From NCBI RefSeq assembly GCF_001667015.1, contig NZ_LZIS01000048.1, positions 1-49,599 of the forward strand: a stretch of DNA of 49,599 nt. Direction: 5' to 3'. The translations under genes and the position numbers were made by a program. Position 1 is the stretch's first letter, and the number at the start of each line of letters is the position of its first letter. This DNA comes from Mycobacterium sp. E3198. GTDB taxonomy: Bacteria > Actinomycetota > Actinomycetes > Mycobacteriales > Mycobacteriaceae. Positions 1 to 6,991 of this stretch are shown piece by piece. The notes under the pieces are model-generated. The model was not told the DNA's origin, ran no database searches, and worked only from the letters and a program-made list of their open reading frames with translations.

Positions 1-40
1 GGCTCCCTGGTGGGTGCCCCGATCGAGTTGGGAAGCTGAT

Positions 41-343
41 ATGTGCTCTGGACCGAAGCAAGGACTGACGTTGCCCGCCAGCGTCGATCTGGAGAAGGAA
101 ACAGTGATCACGGGTCGGGTCGTGGACGGCGACGGCCAGGCCGTGGGGGGCGCGTTCGTTCGGTTGCTGGACTCGTCGGACGAGTTCACGGCCGAGGTCG
201 TCGCGTCGGCCACCGGCGACTTCCGCTTCTTCGCCGCACCCGGGTCCTGGACGCTGCGCGCGCTGTCGCCGATCGGCAACGGTGACGCCGTGGTGGCGCC
301 GTCCGGCGCGGGCATTCACGAGGTGGACGTCAAGATCGCCTGA
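41..343 (+). CDS. sseC: SseC-like conserved protein (DUF1416)
   Basis: A 100-residue protein starting MCSGPKQG, which matches the mycobacterial SseC/Rv0814c family (DUF1416) over its whole length from memory. It is predicted to be a small all-beta protein of Ig/transthyretin-like type, with a G-R-V-x-D-G-x-G-Q-A-V-G-G-A turn near residues 28-42. SseC is normally encoded directly after the thiosulfate sulfurtransferase cysA2/sseC unit; that partner would lie upstream, outside the window. The start at 41 is preferred because GGAAG lies 5-10 nt upstream and the protein then has the family length. An in-frame upstream start at 14 adds nine residues unlike the family. The biochemical role is not established. 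Confidence 0.88.
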   Translation: MCSGPKQGLTLPASVDLEKETVITGRVVDGDGQAVGGAFVRLLDSSDEFTAEVVASATGDFRFFAAPGSWTLRALSPIGNGDAVVAPSGAGIHEVDVKIA

Positions 344-378
344 CGGGCCGGCCGGTCCCAGTGGGCCCGCGGCACGAA

Positions 379-384
379 TAGACT
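379..384 (+). promoter_or_regulatory. candidate -10 box TAGACT for the small membrane gene
   Basis: TAGACT fits the actinobacterial TANNNT -10 hexamer. It lies 7 nt before a GTG at 392, an in-frame start of the following small ORF, which suggests a leaderless transcript. No clear -35 box is seen. Confidence 0.35.
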
Positions 385-385
385 C

Positions 386-490
386 GTGTCCGTGGTGCTC
401 TTCTTCGAGATCATGCTGGTCATATCGGTCGTGGTTATCTCATGGTTCGCGCTGTACACCCTCTACCGGCTCATCACTGACGAGTCGTGA
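386..490 (+). CDS. 34-residue single-span membrane peptide coupled to nitrobindin
   Basis: A short ORF that a length cut-off would miss. GTG at 386 (or the in-frame GTG at 392) opens a 34- or 32-residue peptide consisting almost entirely of one hydrophobic helix ([21 protein letters not shown]) followed by a short polar tail (R-L-I-T-D-E-S). Its TGA overlaps the GTG start of the nitrobindin gene (GTGA), the usual sign of translational coupling. A -10 box at 379-384 fits leaderless expression from 392. I do not recognise a named family. The predicted topology is a single transmembrane segment, and the function is unknown. Confidence 0.6.
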   Translation: MSVVLFFEIMLVISVVVISWFALYTLYRLITDES

Positions 491-1134
491 GCCCCGACGA
501 CCCCACCGCTTCCGGCGACCGCGCCGTGGCCGCCGCCGCCGAACGCGCCAAGATGACCGCCGCCCGCAACATCCCCGCCTTCGACGACCTGCCGGTGCCC
601 GCCGACACCGCGAATCTGCGCGAAGGCGCCAACCTCAACGACGCGCTGCTGGCGCTGCTGCCGCTGGTCGGTGTGTGGCGCGGCGAGGGCGAGGGCCGCG
701 GACACGACGGCGACTACCGGTTCGGTCAGCAGATCGTGGTCTCGCACGACGGCGGCGACTATCTCAACTGGGAAGCCCGGTCGTGGCGGCTCGACGACAA
801 GGGCGACTACCAGGAACCGGGGTTGCGCGAGACGGGCTTCTGGCGGTTCGTCAACGATCCAGACGACCCGACCGAGTCACAGGCCATCGAGCTGTTGCTG
901 GCCCACTCGGCCGGCTATGTCGAACTGTTCTACGGACGGCCGCGCACCCAATCGTCGTGGGAGCTGGTGACCGACGCCCTGGCCCGCAGTCGGTCGGGCG
1001 TGCTGGTCGGCGGCGCCAAGCGGCTCTACGGAATCGTCGAGGGCGGTGATCTGGCCTACGTCGAGGAACGGGTGGACGCCGACGGCGGTCTGGTGCCGCA
1101 TCTTTCGGCGCGGCTCTCCCGCTTCGCCGGGTAG
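487..1134 (+). CDS. Nitrobindin-like heme/fatty-acid-binding-fold protein (Rv0813c ortholog)
   Basis: A 215-residue protein of the nitrobindin family (DUF1794/FABP-like beta-barrel). The family signature G-x-W-x-G-x-G is present as GVWRGEGEG near residues 57-65, and the C-terminal segment VPHLSARL carries His205, the expected position of the heme axial ligand. Family members bind ferric heme inside a ten-stranded barrel and react with nitric oxide or peroxynitrite. That chemistry is family knowledge, not seen here. The GTG start overlaps the stop of the small membrane ORF upstream. The first 30 residues are Ala/Asp-rich and probably disordered. Length is close to the M. tuberculosis homologue. 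Confidence 0.88.
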   Translation: MSPDDPTASGDRAVAAAAERAKMTAARNIPAFDDLPVPADTANLREGANLNDALLALLPLVGVWRGEGEGRGHDGDYRFGQQIVVSHDGGDYLNWEARSWRLDDKGDYQEPGLRETGFWRFVNDPDDPTESQAIELLLAHSAGYVELFYGRPRTQSSWELVTDALARSRSGVLVGGAKRLYGIVEGGDLAYVEERVDADGGLVPHLSARLSRFAG

Positions 1135-1160
1135 CGGCCCGCCGGGTCGTGACATGGAGC

Positions 1161-1206
1161 GGCCCCCGAGCGAATGTCCGGTTGGACAGACCGGAACTCG
1201 GGGGCC
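1161..1206. other. large stem-loop 1 in the convergent intergenic region
   Basis: A perfect 10-bp stem GGCCCCCGAG (1161-1170) / CTCGGGGGCC (1197-1206) encloses an internal loop and a second 5-bp stem CCGGT (1178-1182) / ACCGG (1190-1194). There is no U-tract on either side, so a classical intrinsic terminator is not obvious. It lies between the convergent nitrobindin and pabC genes. Confidence 0.55.
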
Positions 1207-1207
1207 G

Positions 1208-1282
1208 GGTGGCTACGGGGAATTCGCCAGCGCGCGTGAAACGCCGACTCTTCCGAGCCAATGCAGCTAGCGCGTAGCCACC
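1208..1282. other. large stem-loop 2, 75 nt, adjoining stem-loop 1
   Basis: A perfect 10-bp stem GGTGGCTACG (1208-1217) / CGTAGCCACC (1273-1282) closes a 55-nt interior. It starts only 2 nt after stem-loop 1, so the two could stack as one structured RNA on either strand. The size recalls a tRNA, but no T-arm or D-arm consensus is present. The rest of the 247-nt gap (1283-1381) shows nothing recognisable. Confidence 0.45.
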
Positions 1283-1381
1283 TCACATGTCCATGAAGCT
1301 ATCAATTTCGCGGACCACCTCCTTTCCTGTGTACGGCCGAAGTTACCCGCCATTCTTCGCGCCGACAACCGAATTCAGCGC

Positions 1382-2266
1382 TCAGCGATCGCTGACGATG
1401 GCCGCGTCGACCAGTTCGGCGAATTCGGTGGCGATCGGAGACCGGAGCAGTCGGCGGCCGTCGAGCGTGTGCACACGCGCCGCCAAAGTCATGCTCGATA
1501 TCAACCAGATCCCTTGGGCCGCATGCAAATCCGCTGCCCGCAGCGCGCGGTAGTCGCAGTCGTAGCCCTTGGCCCGCGCCACCTCGAAGAGTGCCTGTTG
1601 CGTGGTGCCCCGCAGGATCGGGTACCACGGCGGCGGTGTCAGCAGGCAGGGGGTGCGGTCCGCGCCGACGTCGGTGGCGATCACCACCGTCGAGCGCGGG
1701 CCCTCTAGGATGTAGCCGTCGGAGCTGACGAAGATGACGTCGCCGGCGCCCTGGCGGTCGGCGTGCCGCAGGGCGGCCATGTTGACCGCATACGACAGCG
1801 TTTTGGCGCCGGCCAGCAGCCATGGCATGGCATCGGCGGCGTTGGCCGGCAGCCCGCGGTCGAGCGTGATGGCCGAAAGCCCGTCGCGGCGAACCGCGGT
1901 CACCCTTTCCGGAACGGGGTTGATCATCACGTAGGCGCTCGGCGGCGAACCGCCCTCGCGGCCGCGGCTGTAAATCAGGCGCATCGCGCCCTCGTCGGCG
2001 GTGCCCGCGACCCACCGGCGGGTGGCCTCCTCGATGGCGTGCCGCCAACCGGGCAGGTCCGGCGCCGGCAGGTCCATCAATTTGGCCGAATGGGTGAGCC
2101 GCTGCAGATGCGATTCCACCAGGCAAGCCCTGCCGTCGCGGATCAGCAGCGTCTCGAAGATCCCGTCGCCGCGGACGGCCGCCAGGTCGTCGGCGTGCAG
2201 CAGCGGCGTCCCCGGCGGATGGATCTCGCCGTCCAGCGTGACGATCACACCCATCTGGTCGGCCAT
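1382..2266 (-). CDS. pabC: Class IV aminotransferase / aminodeoxychorismate lyase (Rv0812 ortholog)
   Basis: A 294-residue fold-type IV PLP enzyme. The PLP lysine is K155 in L-A-G-A-K-T-L-S-Y, and the phosphate/acid region D-G-Y-I-L-E-G-P-R-S-T follows about 30 residues later, in the order expected for the family. Orthologues are assigned as 4-amino-4-deoxychorismate lyase (p-aminobenzoate for folate); branched-chain or D-amino-acid aminotransferase activity in the same fold cannot be excluded from sequence. The ATG at 2266 faces the divergent ygfZ start 43 nt away, and a TAGGCT box lies 8 nt upstream. The pairing with a folate-binding YgfZ protein makes a folate role attractive. Confidence 0.85.
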   Translation of the reverse strand: MADQMGVIVTLDGEIHPPGTPLLHADDLAAVRGDGIFETLLIRDGRACLVESHLQRLTHSAKLMDLPAPDLPGWRHAIEEATRRWVAGTADEGAMRLIYSRGREGGSPPSAYVMINPVPERVTAVRRDGLSAITLDRGLPANAADAMPWLLAGAKTLSYAVNMAALRHADRQGAGDVIFVSSDGYILEGPRSTVVIATDVGADRTPCLLTPPPWYPILRGTTQQALFEVARAKGYDCDYRALRAADLHAAQGIWLISSMTLAARVHTLDGRRLLRSPIATEFAELVDAAIVSDR

Positions 2267-2274
2267 GGACGGTA

Positions 2275-2303
2275 AGCCTAGCCGCGCGGCGAATCCGTAG
2301 AGT
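2275..2303. promoter_or_regulatory. back-to-back promoters between pabC and ygfZ
   Basis: On the minus strand TAGGCT (2275-2280) lies 8 nt before the pabC ATG. On the plus strand TAGAGT (2298-2303) lies exactly 6 nt before the ygfZ GTG at 2310. Both fit TANNNT -10 boxes, giving leaderless or nearly leaderless divergent transcripts. Confidence 0.45.
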
Positions 2304-2309
2304 TGACGT

Positions 2310-3392
2310 GTGACCGCAGTCCCCGCACCCGATCCCGGGCCCGACGCCGGCGCGGTCTGGCACTACGGCGATCCGCTGGGCGAGCAGCGCGCCGCCGCGA
2401 CCGAGGCGGTGGTGATCGACCGCTCGCACCGCCCGGTGCTGACCCTGACCGGCAAGGACCGGCAGACCTGGCTGCACAGCATCTCCACCCAACACGTCAG
2501 CGAACTCCCAGACGGCGCCACCACGCAAAACCTCAGCCTCGACGGCCAGGGCCGCGTCGAGGACCACTGGATCCAGACCGAGCTGGGCGGCACGACGTAC
2601 CTCGACACCGAGCCCGGGCGGGGCGAGCCGCTGCTCGCCTACCTGCGCAAGATGGTCTTTTGGTCCGAGGTCATCCCGGCCGGCGCGGACATGGCGGTGC
2701 TGTCGTTGCTGGGTCCGCGGTTGGCCGATGGCGCGGTGCTCAGCGCGCTCGGGCTCGACGCCCTGCCCGCCGAGCTGACCGCGGTCGCGGTCGCCGGCGG
2801 CGGCTTCGTGCGACGGATGCCCGCCGCTCCGGCGGGCCCGATCGAGCTGGATCTGGTGGTGCCGCGCGGCGAGGCGCCCGGCTGGCTGAACCGCCTGACC
2901 CAGGCCGGCCTGCGACCGGCGGGGGTGTGGGCCTACGAAGCCCACCGGGTGGCGGCGCTGCGCCCGCGGCTCGGCGTCGACACCGACGAGCGCGCGATCC
3001 CCCACGAGGTGGGGTGGATCGGTGGGGCCGTGCATCTGGACAAGGGCTGCTACCGCGGGCAGGAGACCGTCGCGCGGGTGCACAACCTGGGCAAGCCGCC
3101 CCGCATGCTGGTGTTGCTGCACCTCGACGGGTCGGTAGAGCGGCCCTCGACGGGCGATGCGGTGCTCGCCGGCGGTCGGGCCGTCGGGCGCCTCGGAACC
3201 GTCGTCGAGCACGTGGACCTCGGGCCGGTGGCCCTGGCGCTGCTCAAGCGGGGGGTGCCGGCCGACACCGCGTTGACGACGGGCCCCGACGGCACGGTCG
3301 CCGCGGTCATCGACGCCGATTCGCTGCCCGCCACCGAACACGTCGGCGCTGGAAGGTTAGCCGTTGAACGGTTGCGGGGCGGTGCGAGATAA
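2310..3392 (+). CDS. ygfZ: YgfZ/GcvT-like folate-binding protein (Rv0811c ortholog)
   Basis: A 360-residue protein of the YgfZ family, related to the glycine-cleavage T protein but not the T protein itself. The diagnostic signature K-G-C-Y-x-G-Q-E is at residues 245-252 (KGCYRGQE) with the conserved Cys247. The N-terminal two thirds carry the folate-binding fold and the C-terminal ~90 residues the GcvT C-terminal barrel. Family members use tetrahydrofolate and take part in iron-sulfur cluster assembly or repair. The GTG at 2310 is chosen because a -10 box (TAGAGT) ends 6 nt before it and no Shine-Dalgarno is present. It is divergent from pabC. Confidence 0.85.
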   Translation: MTAVPAPDPGPDAGAVWHYGDPLGEQRAAATEAVVIDRSHRPVLTLTGKDRQTWLHSISTQHVSELPDGATTQNLSLDGQGRVEDHWIQTELGGTTYLDTEPGRGEPLLAYLRKMVFWSEVIPAGADMAVLSLLGPRLADGAVLSALGLDALPAELTAVAVAGGGFVRRMPAAPAGPIELDLVVPRGEAPGWLNRLTQAGLRPAGVWAYEAHRVAALRPRLGVDTDERAIPHEVGWIGGAVHLDKGCYRGQETVARVHNLGKPPRMLVLLHLDGSVERPSTGDAVLAGGRAVGRLGTVVEHVDLGPVALALLKRGVPADTALTTGPDGTVAAVIDADSLPATEHVGAGRLAVERLRGGAR

Positions 3393-3451
3393 TCGTCGAT
3401 GGCGTCCGCCACAGCGGACAGGGGTCACCGACACCCGACCGTAAGGCACGG

Positions 3452-3457
3452 TAAACT
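3452..3457 (+). promoter_or_regulatory. candidate -10 box TAAACT for the DUF3073 gene
   Basis: TAAACT matches TANNNT and would start a transcript near 3464. That gives a leader of about 75 nt containing the hairpin at 3488-3516. Confidence 0.35.
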
Positions 3458-3487
3458 GTCGGCAGGACAATAACGACACCAAGAGAT

Positions 3488-3539
3488 CGGAGCCGCCTAC
3501 TCGTTAGGCCGCTCCGTTATTGCGCGAGGGGGTCCCCCC
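3488..3539 (+). promoter_or_regulatory. structured 5' leader of the DUF3073 gene
   Basis: CGGAGC-C-GCCT (3488-3498) pairs with AGGC-C-GCTCCG (3506-3516) around a 7-nt loop, with a single C:C mismatch. Downstream, the purine ribosome-binding site GAGGGGG (3526-3532) is followed at once by T and six C residues (3534-3539) that abut the ATG. The C-run could pair with the G-run and hide the ribosome site. Confidence 0.45.
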
Positions 3540-3716
3540 ATGGGCCGCGGCCGGGCTAAGGCAAAGCAGACCAAGGTTGCTCGTGAACTCAAATACAGTT
3601 CCCCGCAGACCGATTTCCAGCGGCTTCAGCAGGAGCTGTCGGGCACGACCGCCGACGAACCCGGCGACGACGGCCAAGACGAATCTTGGGATGATCACGA
3701 CGACTGGCGTCGCTGA
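3540..3716 (+). CDS. DUF3073 small acidic-tailed protein (Rv0810c ortholog)
   Basis: A 58-residue protein with a basic N terminus (MGRGRAKAKQTKVARELKY) and a strongly acidic, Trp-containing C terminus ending D-D-H-D-D-W-R-R. This is the DUF3073 pattern found across actinobacteria. The function is unknown; the charge layout suggests nucleic-acid or ribosome association, which is only inference. The ATG is immediately preceded by a G-run/C-run leader and a hairpin, so translation may be controlled. It converges on purM, with a strong bidirectional hairpin between them. Confidence 0.85.
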   Translation: MGRGRAKAKQTKVARELKYSSPQTDFQRLQQELSGTTADEPGDDGQDESWDDHDDWRR

Positions 3717-3728
3717 ACCTCTCCTCAC

Positions 3729-3761
3729 AACTGTGCCGATGCTCTGAGCATCGGCACAGTT
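3729..3761. terminator. bidirectional intrinsic terminator between DUF3073 and purM
   Basis: AACTGTGCCGATGCTC and its exact reverse complement flank a single T, forming a 16-bp perfect palindrome. On the plus strand it runs into TTTCTGT, so it can end the DUF3073 transcript. It lies 12 nt after that stop and 5 nt from the purM stop, so it can serve both genes. Confidence 0.8.
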
Positions 3762-3766
3762 TTCTG

Positions 3767-4861
3767 TCAGAACCTCGGGTGCTGCCCGACCAGCGTGGCC
3801 CGCGGGCCGTCTTTCCCGCCTTTGCAGACAGTGCCCAACACCCAGCAGTCCAGGTGCCGCGCGGTCAGAATGGCGAGCGCGCGGTCGGTGTCCTCCGGCG
3901 CGACGACGGCGATCATGCCGACGCCCATGTTGAACGTCTTCTCCATCTCCTCCCGCGCCACCCGGCCGCGCTGGGCGATCATCGCGAACACCGGCGCGGG
4001 CGTCCAGGTGCCGCGGTCGATCTCGGCGACCAGCCCGGGCGGGATGACGCGCTGCAGGTTGCCCGCCAGCCCACCGCCGGTGACGTGGCAGAACGTGCGG
4101 ACATGCGTTTCTGCGGCCAGCGCCAGGCAGTCCTTGGCGTAGATGCGGGTGGGTTCCAACAGTTCTTCGCCCAGCGTGCGGCCGAACTCTTCGACGTAGC
4201 CGGCCAGGTTCATCCGGTCGATCTCGAGCAAAACCGTGCGGGCCAGCGAGTACCCGTTGGAATGCAGGCCGGACGACCCCATCGCGATGATGACGTCGCC
4301 GGGTTTGACCCGGTCGGGGCCCAGCACGTCGTCGGCCTCGACGACACCGACGCCGGTGGCCGAGATGTCGTAGTGGTCCGGTTCCATCAGACCGGGATGC
4401 TCGGCGGTTTCGCCGCCCAGCAGCGCGCAACCGGCGCGCACGCAGCCCTCGGCGATGCCGCTGACGATCGCACTCAACCGTTCGGGCACCGTGCGGCCGA
4501 CCGCGATGTAGTCCTGCAGGAACAGCGGCTCGGCGCCGCAGACGACGAGGTCGTCGACCACCATCGCGACCAGGTCGAGGCCCACGGTGTCGTGCTTGTC
4601 CATCGCCTGGGCGACCGCCAGCTTGGTACCCACCCCGTCCGTGGAGGCCGCCAGCACCGGCTCGCGGTAGTCGCCCCGCAAGGCGAACAACCCGGCAAAT
4701 CCGCCCAGGCCCCCGCGCACCTCGGGCCGGGTGGCCTTGGTGGCAAGCGGTTTGAACAAGGCCACGGCCCGGTCACCGGCTTCTATGTCCACCCCGGCCG
4801 ACGCGTAGGTGATGCCCTGGCTGCCCGGGTTTCGTCCGGGGCTTTTTCCGGGATCCGTCAT
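3767..4861 (-). CDS. purM: Phosphoribosylformylglycinamidine cyclo-ligase (AIR synthetase)
   Basis: A 364-residue PurM. It catalyses ATP-dependent ring closure of FGAM to 5-aminoimidazole ribonucleotide, the fifth step of purine synthesis, in the cytosol. Visible family motifs are ITYASAGVDIEAGD at the N terminus, GGLGGFAGLF, the ATP-site S-T-D-G-V-G-T-K, and H-V-T-G-G-G-L-A-G-N in the C-terminal half. The gene follows purF with a 71-nt gap. A TAGCCT box 8 nt before the ATG suggests it also has its own short-leader promoter. It ends at the bidirectional hairpin. Length and motifs are normal. Confidence 0.97.
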   Translation of the reverse strand: MTDPGKSPGRNPGSQGITYASAGVDIEAGDRAVALFKPLATKATRPEVRGGLGGFAGLFALRGDYREPVLAASTDGVGTKLAVAQAMDKHDTVGLDLVAMVVDDLVVCGAEPLFLQDYIAVGRTVPERLSAIVSGIAEGCVRAGCALLGGETAEHPGLMEPDHYDISATGVGVVEADDVLGPDRVKPGDVIIAMGSSGLHSNGYSLARTVLLEIDRMNLAGYVEEFGRTLGEELLEPTRIYAKDCLALAAETHVRTFCHVTGGGLAGNLQRVIPPGLVAEIDRGTWTPAPVFAMIAQRGRVAREEMEKTFNMGVGMIAVVAPEDTDRALAILTARHLDCWVLGTVCKGGKDGPRATLVGQHPRF

Positions 4862-4869
4862 CGCGATAA

Positions 4870-4875
4870 AGGCTA
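4870..4875 (-). promoter_or_regulatory. candidate -10 box TAGCCT for purM
   Basis: TAGCCT on the minus strand, 8 nt before the purM ATG, would start a transcript only 1-2 nt upstream of the start codon. It would add an internal promoter to the purF-purM unit. Confidence 0.35.
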
Positions 4876-4932
4876 CCGGGCTGCGCTCGCCGCCGGTATC
4901 ACGCGTCGGTGAAGCAACGAGAACCCAGCGGG

Positions 4933-6459
4933 TCAGCGCACAATCGGCACTTCATCGGGCGTCAGGTCATCGAACGCGGCCCCGCGCGCGGCGTTGGCGA
5001 GCATGTGCTCGATGACGTTCTTGCCCAGCGCGTTTTCGCCGGGCAGCTCGATCGGATACTTGCCGTCGAAGCAGGCGGTGCACAGCCGCGACGCGGGCTG
5101 CTCCGACGCCGCGACGAGACCCCGCAGCGAGACGTAGCCCAGCGTGTCGGCGCCGATGGCGTGGCGCACCGCCTCGAGCATCTCCTCTTTGTCTTCGACG
5201 GCGTTGGCGATCAACTCGGCCGGCGACGGGAAATCGATGCCGTAGAAGCACGGCCACTTCACCGGCGGCGAGGCGATGCGCACGTGCACCTCGAGGGCGC
5301 CGGCCTCGCGCAGCATGCGCAACAGGGCCCGCTGGGTGTTCCCCCGCACGATCGAATCGTCGACGACGATCAGCCGCTTGCCGCGGATCACCTCTTTGAG
5401 CGGGTTGAGCTTGAGCCGGATGCCGAGCTGGCGGATGGTCTGCGACGGCTGGATGAAGGTGCGCCCGACGTAGGCGTTCTTCATCAGGCCCTGGCCGTAC
5501 GGGATGCCGGACTCCTGGGCGTAACCGACGGCGGCCGGGGTGCCCGATTCCGGCACGCCGATCACCAGATCGGCTTCGACCGGGCTCTCGCGCGCCAGCC
5601 GGCGACCGATCTCGACCCGGGTGGCGTGCACCGACCGGCCCGCGATCGTGCTGTCCGGCCGGGCCAAATAGACGTACTCGAAGACGCAGCCCTTGGGCTC
5701 GGGGTTGGCGAACCGCGTCGAGCGCACGCCGTCGGCGTCGATGGCCAGCAGCTCGCCCGGCTCGATGTCGCGCACGAACGAGGCGCCGACGATGTCGAGC
5801 GCGGCGGTTTCGGATGCCACCACCCAGCCGCGGTCCAGCCGGCCGAGCGAAAGTGGCCGGACCCCATAGGGATCGCGGCACGCGTACAGCGTGTTCTCGT
5901 CCATGAACGTCAGGCAGAAGGCGCCACGCACGGTCGGCAGCAGCTCCAGCGCCGCCTGTTCCAGCGTGGAGTCCGCCGCGCCATGGGCCAGCAGCGCGCC
6001 CAGAATGTCTGAGTCGGTGGTCGCCGGGGCCGGGCAGCGGGTGCCGATCAGGCCCGCCTCGCGGGCGCGCGCGGCGAGGTCGGCGGTGTTGACCAGATTT
6101 CCGTTGTGCCCCAACGCAACCCCGGTGCCGGCGGCGGTGTTACGGAACACCGGCTGCGCGTTTTCCCACGTCGTGTCGCCCGTGGTGGAGTAGCGGCAAT
6201 GCCCGATGGCGACATGGCCCTGCATCGCGGCCAGCGTTTGCTCGTCGAACACCTGGCTGACGAGGCCGAGGTCTTTGAACACCAGTACCTGGGAACCGTC
6301 GGCGACGGCGATGCCCGCGGCTTCCTGCCCGCGGTGCTGCAGCGCGTACAGCCCGTAGTAGGTGAGTTTGGCAACTTCCTCGCCCGGGGCCCAGACCCCG
6401 AATACGCCACACTCTTCACGGGGAGAATTCAGGTCCTGCTCGGACTCCTGGACGGTCAC
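4933..6459 (-). CDS. purF: Amidophosphoribosyltransferase
   Basis: PurF makes 5-phosphoribosylamine from PRPP and glutamine, the committed step of purine synthesis. From the GTG at 6459 the protein has 508 residues. A short propeptide ends before the N-terminal nucleophile Cys17 in S-P-R-E-E-C-G-V-F-G. The PRPP loop VVDDSIVRG is near residue 365, and the C-terminal C-T-A-C-F cysteines are as in the Bacillus-type enzyme that carries a 4Fe-4S cluster. The GTG is chosen because GGGAG lies about 10 nt upstream. The same frame stays open to an ATG at 6570, and M. tuberculosis homologues have a somewhat longer leader, so the true start could lie upstream. Confidence 0.95.
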   Translation of the reverse strand: MTVQESEQDLNSPREECGVFGVWAPGEEVAKLTYYGLYALQHRGQEAAGIAVADGSQVLVFKDLGLVSQVFDEQTLAAMQGHVAIGHCRYSTTGDTTWENAQPVFRNTAAGTGVALGHNGNLVNTADLAARAREAGLIGTRCPAPATTDSDILGALLAHGAADSTLEQAALELLPTVRGAFCLTFMDENTLYACRDPYGVRPLSLGRLDRGWVVASETAALDIVGASFVRDIEPGELLAIDADGVRSTRFANPEPKGCVFEYVYLARPDSTIAGRSVHATRVEIGRRLARESPVEADLVIGVPESGTPAAVGYAQESGIPYGQGLMKNAYVGRTFIQPSQTIRQLGIRLKLNPLKEVIRGKRLIVVDDSIVRGNTQRALLRMLREAGALEVHVRIASPPVKWPCFYGIDFPSPAELIANAVEDKEEMLEAVRHAIGADTLGYVSLRGLVAASEQPASRLCTACFDGKYPIELPGENALGKNVIEHMLANAARGAAFDDLTPDEVPIVR

Positions 6460-6591
6460 GGTTCGGCGGCTCCCTGGCGAACGATTGGTGACGTAACGGA
6501 GTCTACGGGGCCCACGGCCGCGGCGCCCAATCCGGCGGGCGTGTTGCGCCCCGAATATGGGGCCGCACAACTCTAAAGCTGCAGTTCAGAC

Positions 6592-6987
6592 TTATATTTC
6601 GCTCACGTCGAACAGGGGCAGCCAGTGGCCGATCTCACCCGCCCGGGAGCCCGACAGCGTCAGCGTTCCGGCTGTTTTTGCCTCCTCGAGCCGCACCAGG
6701 CCGGTGGCCAGCAGCAGCCACGTGCGCGGATCGACCTCCACGACGTTCGGCGGGGTGCCACGCGTGTGGCGGGGCCCTGCGACGCACTGGACGGCGGCAA
6801 AAGGCGGGACCCGGACCTCGACGCTGGCGCCGGGCGCGACGGTCGCCAGCGTGCGCGCCGTGAGCCGGACCGCGGCGGCCAGGGCGTCCCGGTCGGGCGT
6901 CGCACGCGATTCGTCGCGCAGCCACTCGACAACGGCCAGCACCGCCTGGCGGGTCTTTGCCGGATCGGCTCGTTGGCGGGCGGCCAT
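6592..6987 (-). CDS. Sterol-carrier (SCP2-like) domain protein (Rv0807 ortholog)
   Basis: A 131-residue soluble protein resembling the mycobacterial Rv0807 family, which carries a sterol-carrier-protein-like fold. Visible features are an N-terminal helical stretch (residues 5-50), the hydrophobic pair of strands V-E-V-R-V-P-P-F-A-A-V-Q, and the helix DPRTWLLLATGLVRLEEA typical of SCP2-type domains in maleylpyruvate-isomerase relatives. No catalytic residues are recognised. It starts 4 nt after the stop of the CPBP protease gene and sits between purL and purF, so it probably travels on the purine transcript without an obvious purine role. Confidence 0.7.
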   Translation of the reverse strand: MAARQRADPAKTRQAVLAVVEWLRDESRATPDRDALAAAVRLTARTLATVAPGASVEVRVPPFAAVQCVAGPRHTRGTPPNVVEVDPRTWLLLATGLVRLEEAKTAGTLTLSGSRAGEIGHWLPLFDVSEI

Positions 6988-6991
6988 GCCC

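Noticed and set aside
1208..1282. Possible tRNA, because a 10-bp closing stem encloses a 75-nt span
   Set aside because: No T-loop consensus, no D-arm, wrong base at position 8 and no CCA-type end on either strand.
1302..3341. Long minus-strand open frame of 679 codons
   Set aside because: It crosses pabC and ygfZ in another frame, is Arg/Gly/His-rich with no domain, and the pabC and ygfZ frames carry clear family motifs. It is a high-GC shadow.
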